Shown one piece after another: positions 1 to 6,153 of a DNA stretch of 9,309 nucleotides. Numbering within the stretch: position 1 is the stretch's first letter; each line of letters starts with the position of its first letter. The notes under the pieces are model-generated. The model saw only the letters and a list, made by a program, of their open reading frames with translations, did no database searches and was not told where the DNA came from. The DNA is taken from assembly GCA_030045935.1 (NCBI GenBank), contig JASIEN010000049.1:1-9309 (forward strand). The letters are read 5' to 3'. This DNA is from Candidatus Sulfotelmatobacter sp. (GTDB lineage Bacteria > Acidobacteriota > Terriglobia > Terriglobales > Acidobacteriaceae). Both the position numbers and the translations under genes were made by a program.

Positions 1-1
1 T

Positions 2-1402
2 CGCAAAGGCAAAGAAACTCGGCTGAAAGAAGTCGTTGACGACGCTTTAGCCGGTACCGAAACGCTTGTCGAACGCGTCATTCTGTTGAAGCGGCAGAGT
101 GGCCCGGCCTCCATGAAGGCCGAGCGCGATATCTCGTGGGATGAGTTTCTCGCCCACGCTCCCGGACATAGCGGTGAATACGTGGAGATGGAATCAAACG
201 AGCCGGCGTTCATTCTGGCGACTTCAGGTACAACTGCAAAACCGAAACTTGCCATTCATACCCATGGTGGTTATCAGGTGCACATTCACAGCATGGGCAA
301 GTGGCTGTTCGCGCTGAAACCGACGGATGTGTGGTGGTCGACTTCGGATATCGGCTGGATCGTTGGCCACAGCTATATCGTCTATGCGCCGCTGATTGCC
401 GGCTGCACCACGGTCGCGTTCGAAGGCGCGCTAGATTATCCGCAGCCTGACAGCAACTGGAAGATTCTGATGGAAGAATATCGTGTGACGGGAATCTTCA
501 CTTCGCCTACCGCGGTGCGCATGCTGATGCGATATGGCGATTCGCTCGGGAAGGTTGATCACAGCTCACTAGAGCGCGTGTTCTGTGCGGGGGAAGTTCT
601 GAACGCGCCGGCCTGGGAGTGGCTACAACTCAAGATGTTCAAGAACAAGATTCCGGTAATTGATCACATGTGGCAGACCGAAACCAGTGGGCCGATGTTC
701 GGCAATCCTTATGGACTTGGATTGCTGCCGATCAAACCAGGATCAGCGACGATCGCAATGCCGGGCATTGAGGCGGAAGTGATTAACATCGAGGGCAAAC
801 GCTGCGCTCCAAACGAGAAGGGCATCATGATCATCAAGCGGCCCTTCCCCGGCCTGACTGCAGCTTTATGGGGCGAACCGGAACGATACGGCAGGGATTA
901 CTGGCAGATCATCCCCGATGTCTATTACACGGGTGACTCCGCCCATATCGATGAAGATGGATACGTGTGGTTTGCAGGGCGCGCGGATGAGATCATCAAG
1001 ATCGCCGGCCACCGGATCGGCACGATCGAAGTGGAGACCGCGCTATTGACTCATCCTGCGGTAGCCGAATCGGCCGTGATTGGAAGGCCCGACGAATTGC
1101 GCGGCGAAGTCATTTCGGCGTTTGTAGTGCTGCGGCAGGGCTATGTCGCCTCTGATGATTTGAAGAAGCAGTTGCTGGAAACAGTGCGCCATGAGTTGGG
1201 CCCGGTTGCCGTCATCGGCGAGCTGAATTTTGTGGATATGGTTCCAAAGACGCGCAGCGGCAAAATCATGCGGCGTGTTTTGCGGGCGGTGATTCAGGAA
1301 AAAAATCCGGGCGACATCACAACGATTGAAGATGAAGGTTCAGTGGATGAAGCGAAGCAGGCCTGGCAACAAATGAAAGAGGGAATGAAGACAGTGGTGT
1401 AA
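2..1402 (+). CDS. Acetyl-CoA-synthetase-type acyl-CoA ligase (AMP-forming), 5' partial
   Basis: This is the C-terminal 466 residues of an AMP-forming acyl-CoA synthetase of the Acs/PrpE type, which activates a short carboxylate with ATP and then CoA. The reading frame is open to the left edge, and its first codons (RKGKETRLKEVVDDAL) already match the Acs region before the ATP motif, so the true start lies outside the window; the TTG at 86 is not the start. Visible in order: the P-loop TSGTTAKPK (221-247), the acyl-pocket stretch WIVGHSY (from 356), AGEVLNAPAWEW (587-622), WQTET (671-685), YYTGD, GRADEIIKIAGHRIG, and the C-terminal PKTRSGKIMRR, whose Lys (1262-1264) is the adenylation lysine that is acetylated in Salmonella Acs. 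Compared with canonical Acs, the P-loop reads AKPKLA instead of GKPKGV, and the pocket has Ile-Val in place of Val-Thr and Ala in place of Val, with the acetate-limiting Trp kept. The substrate may be acetate, propionate or similar. The family is certain; the exact substrate is not. Confidence 0.9.
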   Translation, partial: RKGKETRLKEVVDDALAGTETLVERVILLKRQSGPASMKAERDISWDEFLAHAPGHSGEYVEMESNEPAFILATSGTTAKPKLAIHTHGGYQVHIHSMGKWLFALKPTDVWWSTSDIGWIVGHSYIVYAPLIAGCTTVAFEGALDYPQPDSNWKILMEEYRVTGIFTSPTAVRMLMRYGDSLGKVDHSSLERVFCAGEVLNAPAWEWLQLKMFKNKIPVIDHMWQTETSGPMFGNPYGLGLLPIKPGSATIAMPGIEAEVINIEGKRCAPNEKGIMIIKRPFPGLTAALWGEPERYGRDYWQIIPDVYYTGDSAHIDEDGYVWFAGRADEIIKIAGHRIGTIEVETALLTHPAVAESAVIGRPDELRGEVISAFVVLRQGYVASDDLKKQLLETVRHELGPVAVIGELNFVDMVPKTRSGKIMRRVLRAVIQEKNPGDITTIEDEGSVDEAKQAWQQMKEGMKTVV

Positions 1403-1528
1403 TGAGCAAGGTTTCGAGAATTTCAACGTTTCAGAGAGCACTGGGAGCACTTCTGCGTGGCTGAAACCATTGAGACATTTTGAAACCTTCGAAACCTCGA
1501 CTTCCCCAAGCTGAAACCAATCGACATC
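1403..1528. repeat. Convergent intergenic region with nested inverted repeats
   Basis: This 126-bp gap separates the 3' ends of the synthetase (+) and the glutamate dehydrogenase (-). GTTTCAG at 1428-1434 is the perfect inverse of CTGAAAC at 1461-1467. Outside it, GGTTTCGAGAATTTC (1410-1424) pairs with GAAACCTTCGAAACC (1482-1496) at 12 of 15 positions, so one nested hairpin could form. There is also a near-direct repeat beginning GCTGAAACCA at 1460 and again at 1510, and GAGCACT is repeated at 1436 and 1445. A role as bidirectional transcription end signal is inferred from position; there is no clear T-run after a GC-rich stem, so it is not a textbook intrinsic terminator. Confidence 0.4.
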
Positions 1529-2806
1529 TTACGCGTAGATTCCGCGCTGGCGAATCGTATACGCCACGCGGTCAATCGCCAGCATGTAGGCGGCGATGCG
1601 GTTGTTGACGCGGTGAGTCTCGGCGTAGCGCACGACGTCGTTGAATGACGAGACCATAATTTCTTCCAACTGTTCATTCACAACGGATTCTTTCCAGAAA
1701 TAGCCCTGGCGATCCTGCACCCACTCGAAATAGGAAGTGGTTACGCCGCCGGCATTGGCGAGGATGTCGGGGATGACAAAGACTCCTTTGTCGGCCAAAA
1801 CATCATCGGCCGCCGAGGTCGTCGGCCCATTGGCACCTTCGGCGAGGATGCGACACTTCACCTGATCGACGTTACGAGAGGTGATGACGTTTTCGGTAGC
1901 GGCAGGGATGAGGATTTCGCAGTCGGTGATCAGAAGTTCAGAGGAATCGTACTTTTCTGCGCCCGGGAAGCCGTGGATGGTTCCATTCTTCTGGCGATAT
2001 TCGACCAGTTTGTTCAGATCAATCCCGTTCTTGTTGTAAAGGCCGCCGCCAACTTCAGCGATACCGACAATTTTGTATCCGTCCTGAAACATGAGGTGGG
2101 CAGCGTTGGAGCCGACGTTCCCGAATCCTTGCACGATGACGCGAGTGCCTTCGCGCGATAAACCGAGTTTCTTGATGGCCTGATCACACACCACCATCAC
2201 GCCACGGCCAGTGGCTTCGCGGCGCCCGCGGGAGCCGCCAATATTGATGGGTTTGCCGGTGACGACGGCGGTAACGGTCTGGCGCATGTGCATGGAGTAG
2301 GTGTCCATCATCCAGGCCATGACTTGTTCGTTGGTGTTGACGTCGGGAGCAGGAACATCTTTTTCGGGGCCGATGAATTCGATGAGCTCTGAGGTATAGC
2401 GGCGGGTCATGCGCTCGATTTCGCCCATCGACATTTTGTGCGGGTCGCAGATAATGCCCCCTTTGGCGCCGCCGAATGGGATGTTCACTACAGCGCACTT
2501 CCACGTCATCCAACTGGCGAGAGCGCGGACTTCATCGAGCGTGACATCGGGCGCATAGCGTACGCCGCCCTTGGCTGGACCACGGGCGATCGAGTGCTGG
2601 ACGCGGAACCCGGTGAAGACGTCGAGACGGCCATCATCCATCTGCACGGGAATGTAAACCGTGACTTCACGGTTGGGATAACGCAAAACTCGCCACAGGC
2701 CGTCGTCGAGATTGAGTTTTTGGGCGGCGAGATCGAAGCGCGCCCGCTGCGATTCCCACGGATTAGTTTCTTTGTCGACCAGCGGGGCGGTAGTGAGGGT
2801 AGACAT
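1529..2806 (-). CDS. gdhA: Glutamate dehydrogenase (Glu/Leu/Phe/Val dehydrogenase family)
   Basis: This cytoplasmic enzyme interconverts glutamate and 2-oxoglutarate plus ammonia using NAD(P), linking nitrogen assimilation or glutamate catabolism to the TCA cycle. The 425-residue length is normal for the hexameric bacterial class. The N-terminal substrate domain has GPAKGG (Lys79), TWK (Lys103), the catalytic-lysine motif PFGGAKGG (Lys115) and APDVNT with the catalytic Asp155. The Rossmann domain carries GFGNVG at 227-232. EGANGPTT and PDILANAGGVTTSYFEW follow near the C-terminus, as expected. An acidic residue (Glu251, GIAEVGGG) sits at the end of the second strand, which fits NAD(H) preference in this family, though that is weak evidence. 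ATG at 2804-2806 is preceded by GGAGAG (2819-2814 on the minus strand) with a 7-nt gap, so the start is well supported. The gene stands alone, convergent with the synthetase. A leucine or other amino acid dehydrogenase is the alternative, but the length and motifs favour glutamate. Confidence 0.93.
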   Translation of the reverse strand: MSTLTTAPLVDKETNPWESQRARFDLAAQKLNLDDGLWRVLRYPNREVTVYIPVQMDDGRLDVFTGFRVQHSIARGPAKGGVRYAPDVTLDEVRALASWMTWKCAVVNIPFGGAKGGIICDPHKMSMGEIERMTRRYTSELIEFIGPEKDVPAPDVNTNEQVMAWMMDTYSMHMRQTVTAVVTGKPINIGGSRGRREATGRGVMVVCDQAIKKLGLSREGTRVIVQGFGNVGSNAAHLMFQDGYKIVGIAEVGGGLYNKNGIDLNKLVEYRQKNGTIHGFPGAEKYDSSELLITDCEILIPAATENVITSRNVDQVKCRILAEGANGPTTSAADDVLADKGVFVIPDILANAGGVTTSYFEWVQDRQGYFWKESVVNEQLEEIMVSSFNDVVRYAETHRVNNRIAAYMLAIDRVAYTIRQRGIYA

Positions 2807-2856
2807 AAATGAGCTCTCCAGAATGATGACCGTTTAACGCAGTTCTTAGCTTAACC

Positions 2857-2916
2857 GTGGGCGGGGAAGTCCCACAAAACAGGCAAACGTTCAGAGTATA
2901 TGAGTGTGGGCGGGGA
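2857..2916. repeat. 11-bp direct repeat GTGGGCGGGGA x2
   Basis: GTGGGCGGGGA occurs perfectly at 2857-2867 and at 2906-2916, 49 bp apart, flanking the possible -10 box of the dehydrogenase gene. The first copy is followed by CCCAC (2871-2875), making a short GTGGG/CCCAC inverted repeat. The core GTGGGCGGG recurs at 4556-4564, and its reverse complement at 6889-6897, always between genes. It may be an operator or just a dispersed intergenic word. Confidence 0.45.
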
Positions 2917-2924
2917 GGAAGCAA
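2895..2924 (-). promoter_or_regulatory. Possible promoter of the glutamate dehydrogenase gene
   Basis: Read on the minus strand, TATACT (2900-2895) resembles a -10 box, and TTGCTT (2924-2919) lies 18 bp upstream as a weak -35. It would give a leader of roughly 80 nt before the ATG at 2806. The -35 match is only the TTG, so this is tentative. Confidence 0.3.
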
Positions 2925-3050
2925 GGTGCGGACAGACGCACCCGATAGTTCGCCGAAATCCGGATGAGGTTGGTCTCCTCCTGTTTTCTCCTACACGGTC
3001 CGTGATTCAAGAGCCATCCAATTCTGCCGATAACTCTTTTCGAGGAAGTG
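2925..3050. other. Intergenic stretch with no recognisable gene
   Basis: Between the possible dehydrogenase promoter and the barrel-gene remnant I see no credible coding sequence. A pyrimidine-rich stretch lies at 2971-2992. All three forward frames are broken or unlike any family I know. It may contain the scar of the deletion that removed the body of the downstream remnant gene. Confidence 0.4.
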
Positions 3051-3164
3051 TGTCATGCCCCGGCCGACAATGCAGATGGACTCGGTTACTACACCATCGA
3101 CAACCCGAACGGACTGAAGCCGGATTCGAGAATGCTGGCGGCACGCATCGAATTTGCTTTTTAG
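3051..3164 (+). pseudogene. 3' remnant of an outer-membrane barrel (porin-like) gene
   Basis: The frame ending at TAG 3162-3164 reads APADNADGLGYYTIDNPNGL, then KPDSRMLAARIEFAF and stop. It has the look of a real protein end: balanced composition, and a last strand of alternating residues closing on Phe, which is the usual C-terminal signature of outer-membrane beta-barrels recognised by the Bam machinery. Upstream the same frame hits TGA at 3003, and no start or recognisable earlier strands are present, so the body of the gene is missing. The stop lies 12 bp before the ATG of the small PstS-like protein, an operon-like spacing, and porins next to such binding proteins are a sensible pairing. 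What I see is the conserved-looking tail; the porin identity and the deletion are inference. A chance open frame is the alternative. Confidence 0.45.
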
Positions 3165-3176
3165 GCGGGTGGGGAT

Positions 3177-3611
3177 ATGAGAGCTACAGGCAAGACCTGC
3201 ACGTGGGTAATCGGAGTGACAGCGCTGTTCGCTTCTTTCACAGCCGGGGCGCAAGACGTGATCATCGTGGCCAACAGAAACGTGACCCTGCCTGAAATCA
3301 GCGCGGGGCAGTTGCGAGACATTTTTGTCGGCATTCGATCGCGACTGAACGACGGCACGCGGGTTACTCCTGTGCTGTTGAAAGGTGGCCCGGCGCACGA
3401 AGTCTTCTTGCGGAATCATGTGGGGGAGGATCCGGAGGAATTTCGCAACCGGTGGCGCAAAGCAGTGTTTACCGGACAGGGAGCGATGCCGAAGGAGTTC
3501 AGCTCAGAAGCGGCGGTGCTCGACTATGTGGGCAGCACTCCCGGTGCTATCGGTTACGTCAGCCGTGTCAATGTAGCGGAAGGAATCAGAGTACTGACCA
3601 TATCGCCGTAA
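3177..3611 (+). CDS. Small secreted PstS-like (phosphate-binding-type) periplasmic protein
   Basis: A 144-residue protein with an N-terminal signal peptide: Lys6, a hydrophobic core at 9-22, and a likely cut after AGA at 23-25 before QDV. The mature part resembles the short PBP-like domain related to the phosphate-binding protein PstS: a first strand VIIVANRNV, the helix LRDIFVGIRSRLNDG followed by TPVLLKGG, then FLRNHVGEDPEEFRNRWRK, the glycine turn FTGQG, and the near-C-terminal signature YVGSTPGAIGYVS at 117-129. It is about half the size of a full two-lobed PstS, as is normal for this stand-alone subfamily. The ligand is unknown and phosphate binding is not shown. The start ATG follows a purine-rich GGTGGGG very closely, so initiation may have been coupled to the now-broken upstream barrel gene. 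It converges on the MBL hydrolase with only 16 bp between stops. Confidence 0.8.
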   Translation: MRATGKTCTWVIGVTALFASFTAGAQDVIIVANRNVTLPEISAGQLRDIFVGIRSRLNDGTRVTPVLLKGGPAHEVFLRNHVGEDPEEFRNRWRKAVFTGQGAMPKEFSSEAAVLDYVGSTPGAIGYVSRVNVAEGIRVLTISP

Positions 3612-3627
3612 GATGGGTCGGAATCGC

Positions 3628-4449
3628 CTACAGGTTCATTTCCATGCCTTCCGACGCGGCCCGAACTTTGGGGTAGTAATTGCGGGCTTCGTGCACGACT
3701 TTGTCGATAATTGCGTCGGTGTGTTCGGGATCGTGATGAAATAGCACCAGCTCTTTGGCGCCGCTTTCCATCACAATATTGACCGCTTCGCGCCAGTGGC
3801 TGTGTCCCCAACCGCGGCGGCGAGCGGCATATTCTTCGGGAAGATATTGCGCATCATAGATGAGAATATCCGCCCCCTCAGCCAGTTTGCGCACAGCCTT
3901 GTCGAAGGTTGCGTCTCCGGGCTCATTGTCGGTAGCGTAGACCAAAACACCATCTTTTGTTTCCAGGCGGAAGCCCATGCATCCCTGAGGGTGATTGAGC
4001 CAGGCGGTTTCAAGCTGAATCCCGTCTTCAATGGTGATGCGTCCGCTTTGAATATCGTAGAAATCGCGCTCGGCCTGCATCTCATCGAACGGCACGGGAA
4101 AATAAGGCGCGGCCATCTGGTCTGCAAAAACCTGCTTCAGGCTTCGGGTACGGCTGGAGCATTGGAACGCGAAGCGATTCCCCGAGTTGGTGTAGAGTGG
4201 CCGGAAGAACGGTATGCCCTGAATGTGGTCCCAGTGGAAGTGCGAGACGAAAATGTGGGCAAAAAATGGACGGTCCTTGAATTCGTTTTGAAGCTCCTGG
4301 CCAAGCACGCGGAACCCCGTCCCGCAATCGAAGATAAAAATGCGGGCTCCAATACGCACCTCCACGCAGGAGGTGTTTCCCCCGTAACGCATGTTCTCGG
4401 GTTGTGGGGTAGGCGTTGACCCGCGCACTCCCCAGAACTTGATGTGCAT
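3628..4449 (-). CDS. MBL-fold metallo-hydrolase (Lactamase_B_2 / PhnP-like)
   Basis: A 273-residue cytoplasmic metallo-beta-lactamase-fold hydrolase. The N-terminus MHIKFWGVRGSTPTP followed by YGGNTSC is typical of the branch that contains PhnP-like phosphodiesterases and tRNase Z relatives. The metal ligands are all in place: HFHWDH (His70, His72, Asp74, His75), His153 in LNHPQG, Asp174 in YATDNE and His238 in FHHDP; GWGHSHW at 213-219 adds a further family motif. No signal peptide is visible, and there is no partner domain. The substrate cannot be named from sequence; a phosphodiester of a nucleotide or cyclic nucleotide is a reasonable guess. ATG at 4447-4449 is chosen because it gives the canonical N-terminus, but no ribosome binding site precedes it. 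The gene is divergent from trpE, sharing a 216-bp control region. Confidence 0.88.
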   Translation of the reverse strand: MHIKFWGVRGSTPTPQPENMRYGGNTSCVEVRIGARIFIFDCGTGFRVLGQELQNEFKDRPFFAHIFVSHFHWDHIQGIPFFRPLYTNSGNRFAFQCSSRTRSLKQVFADQMAAPYFPVPFDEMQAERDFYDIQSGRITIEDGIQLETAWLNHPQGCMGFRLETKDGVLVYATDNEPGDATFDKAVRKLAEGADILIYDAQYLPEEYAARRRGWGHSHWREAVNIVMESGAKELVLFHHDPEHTDAIIDKVVHEARNYYPKVRAASEGMEMNL

Positions 4450-4456
4450 AAATGCA

Positions 4457-4502
4457 ATTAAATTGGCTGGACTGCCCCCTTGTATCTTCAGATGTTGGCT
4501 GG
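4457..4502 (-). promoter_or_regulatory. Possible near-leaderless promoter and paired CCAGCCAA operator-like repeat of the MBL gene
   Basis: On the minus strand TTTAAT (4462-4457) lies seven bases before the A of the ATG, which would start transcription at or next to the start codon and would explain the absence of a Shine-Dalgarno sequence. The word CCAGCCAA occurs perfectly at 4502-4495 and 4470-4463, 32 bp apart (about three helical turns), the proximal copy abutting the -10-like box. There is no convincing -35. A regulator site is an inference from spacing and position. Confidence 0.35.
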
Positions 4503-4538
4503 CCTACGTCAATTGCGGAGATGGTTCGGGTAAGCACC

Positions 4539-4549
4539 CCGGTAACCGG
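4539..4549. promoter_or_regulatory. CCGGTAACCGG palindrome in the divergent region
   Basis: A perfect 11-bp odd palindrome (CCGGT-A-ACCGG) in the middle of the region between the MBL gene and trpE. It lies about 70 bp upstream of the trpE -10 box. A dimeric regulator could bind here, but the element is short and may be chance. Confidence 0.3.
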
Positions 4550-4561
4550 TTTATTGTGGGC

Positions 4562-4612
4562 GGGACAATGTCTTCGGGCCGCCCTGCCATGGGGACAATG
4601 TTTTCGGGCTGC
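4562..4612 (+). repeat. 21-bp direct repeat pair in the trpE promoter
   Basis: Two copies of a 21-bp sequence beginning GGGACAATG and containing TTCGGGC lie at 4562-4582 and 4592-4612, with a 30-bp period and only two C/T differences. The downstream copy ends 5 bp before the TATAAT box and therefore covers the -35 zone, where GGGACA stands in place of a normal TTGACA. This arrangement fits binding sites for an activator or repressor of trpE. The regulator is not identified. Confidence 0.6.
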
Positions 4613-4617
4613 TCTCC

Positions 4618-4623
4618 TATAAT
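4618..4623 (+). promoter_or_regulatory. trpE -10 box TATAAT
   Basis: A perfect TATAAT placed to start transcription near 4630, giving a leader of about 35 nt before the GTG start of trpE. No good -35 is present at 17 bp; the position is filled by the second 21-bp repeat, which suggests that the promoter depends on a bound protein. Confidence 0.6.
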
Positions 4624-4643
4624 GAAGCGCTGAGGTAGCCTGG

Positions 4644-4659
4644 CTTAGACAGATCTAAG
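4644..4659 (+). promoter_or_regulatory. Leader hairpin just before the trpE start
   Basis: CTTAGA (4644-4649) and TCTAAG (4654-4659) form a 6-bp perfect stem with a CAGA loop, ending 6 nt before the GTG start and so overlapping the place where a ribosome binding site should be. The leader is too short for a Trp-rich leader peptide. It could modulate translation or be part of a DNA operator; the stem is short and AT-rich. Confidence 0.35.
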
Positions 4660-4665
4660 ATTCCT

Positions 4666-6153
4666 GTGCCATATCCCGAATTTAAAGAATTTTCTCAACT
4701 GGCTCGCTCCGCGACTCTGGTACCCGTGGTGAAGTCAGTAAGCGCCGACCTTCTGACGCCGGTGTCCGCATTTCTCGCTATTGCTGAAAAGGAGCCCTAC
4801 GCGTTTCTGCTGGAGTCGGCCGAACGCGGCGAGCAGGTTGGACGGTACACCTTCCTTGGGGCCCGGCCTTACATGAAGATACGGGCACGCGGCGGAGAAA
4901 TCGAAATTGCACGCGGTCGAAAGACGGAACGTCTTCGCGACAATGGATTCAGTGTGCTCAGGCAATTGCTCGGCGAGCACCGGCTGGCCGCCATACCTGC
5001 TCTGCCACCGTTTGTGGCGGGGGCTGTAGGTTACTTTTCTTATGACGCGGTACGGCAATTGGAGAAGATCGGCGAGCACGCGCGGGACGATCTCTCCATC
5101 CCCGACTGCGAGCTGATGTTTTTTGACCGGCTGCTTGCCTTCGATCACCTGCGCCACCAGATTCACATCGTGGCCGCAGCCGACGTGGCACGCGAGAGCG
5201 CCCGCCATGCCTATGAGCGCGCAACTCGCGACATTTCTGCGCTCGAAAGAAAACTGGCCATGGGATTGCGCCCGGCTATGTGGCAAAAGCCGAAACAGAA
5301 TCGGCTGGGAAAAATGAAAGTTCACCCTGCTACCACTCGCGAACAGTTTTTGCGCGACGTCGACCGCTGCAAGGAATACATCGCAGCCGGTGATATTTTC
5401 CAGGTTGTCCTGTCTCAACGGCTCGATTTTGTTCCCGGAGTCGCCCCATTCGACCTGTATCGCGCGCTGCGCCAAGTGAACCCTTCACCGTATCTTTATT
5501 TCTTGCGTGTGGACGACCGGCAGATCCTGGGATCGTCACCTGAAATGCTGGTGCGGGTGACTGGACGAAAGCTAGAGTATCGGCCGATTGCAGGCACGCA
5601 TCCCCGCGGCCGCGACGAGGCCGAAGATGCGATGCTGGAGCAGAAGATGCGCTCGGACGAGAAAGAGCGCGCGGAGCATGTGATGCTGGTCGATTTAGGG
5701 CGTAACGATCTCGGCCGTGTCAGCGAGTACGGATCGGTCAAAGTGAAAGACCTCATGTATGTGGAGCGCTATTCGCACGTCATGCATCTGGTTTCGGCGC
5801 TGCAGGGAACTTTGTGCAAAGATCTCAGCGCCGTCGATGCCTTTGCCGCTTGCTTTCCCGCGGGGACGCTGACGGGCGCTCCCAAGGTTCGGGCCATGCA
5901 GATTATTGAAGAGCTGGAGCCGGTGAGGCGTGGAATCTACGGAGGGTCCGTCCTATATGCGGATTTTGCCGGGAACCTCGATTCCTGTATCGGGATTCGC
6001 ACTATGCTGATGAATGGCAAACGTGCCTACCTGCAGGCGGGGGCAGGCATTGTGGCGGACTCCGATCCGGTGCGGGAGTTCGATGAGTCGATGAATAAGG
6101 CCAAAGCGCTGCTGCGAGCCGTGGATATAGCGAGAGGATTTGTCAATGACTGA
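4666..6153 (+). CDS. trpE: Anthranilate synthase component I
   Basis: The large subunit converts chorismate and ammonia, supplied by TrpG, to anthranilate and pyruvate, the committed step of tryptophan synthesis. At 495 residues it is full length. The N-terminal domain has the tryptophan feedback motif LLES (48-51). The chorismate-binding domain, from about residue 223, has SSPEMLVRV, PIAGTHPRG (307-315), DEKERAEHVMLVDLGRNDLG, CFPAGTLTGAPK (396-407) and GAGIVADSDP (459-468). Ala in PIAGT, where aminodeoxychorismate synthase PabB has the catalytic Lys (PIKGT), argues for TrpE over PabB. His312 replaces the usual Arg of GTRPRG, a mild oddity. The start is GTG, chosen because PYPEFKEFSQLA matches the family N-terminus; there is no strong Shine-Dalgarno sequence. 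It overlaps trpG by 8 bp, so the two are co-translated. Confidence 0.95.
   Translation: MPYPEFKEFSQLARSATLVPVVKSVSADLLTPVSAFLAIAEKEPYAFLLESAERGEQVGRYTFLGARPYMKIRARGGEIEIARGRKTERLRDNGFSVLRQLLGEHRLAAIPALPPFVAGAVGYFSYDAVRQLEKIGEHARDDLSIPDCELMFFDRLLAFDHLRHQIHIVAAADVARESARHAYERATRDISALERKLAMGLRPAMWQKPKQNRLGKMKVHPATTREQFLRDVDRCKEYIAAGDIFQVVLSQRLDFVPGVAPFDLYRALRQVNPSPYLYFLRVDDRQILGSSPEMLVRVTGRKLEYRPIAGTHPRGRDEAEDAMLEQKMRSDEKERAEHVMLVDLGRNDLGRVSEYGSVKVKDLMYVERYSHVMHLVSALQGTLCKDLSAVDAFAACFPAGTLTGAPKVRAMQIIEELEPVRRGIYGGSVLYADFAGNLDSCIGIRTMLMNGKRAYLQAGAGIVADSDPVREFDESMNKAKALLRAVDIARGFVND

Noticed and set aside
86..88. TTG as start of the acyl-CoA ligase gene
   Set aside because: The same frame stays open to the left edge and its upstream codons match the Acs family, so the gene is simply cut by the window.
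2438..2812. 124-codon frame opposite the glutamate dehydrogenase
   Set aside because: It lies entirely antisense to a clear dehydrogenase coding region and has no recognisable domain.
2900..3295. 131-codon open frame overlapping the PstS-like gene start
   Set aside because: Low-complexity composition rich in Arg, Gly and Cys, no family resemblance, and it overlaps two better-supported frames.
3796..4419. 207-codon frame antisense to the MBL hydrolase
   Set aside because: The minus-strand frame has all MBL metal ligands; the plus-strand frame is a byproduct of GC-rich codon use.
4631..4665. Trp leader peptide or tandem-Trp attenuator before trpE
   Set aside because: The leader after the -10 box is only about 35 nt and contains no run of TGG codons; only a short hairpin is present.
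4735..5475. 246-codon frame antisense to trpE
   Set aside because: It is fully inside trpE, which has every family motif; the antisense product resembles nothing known.
4666..6153. PabB (aminodeoxychorismate synthase) instead of TrpE
   Set aside because: The motif is PIAGT rather than the Lys-containing PIKGT, and the N-terminal LLES feedback motif is present.
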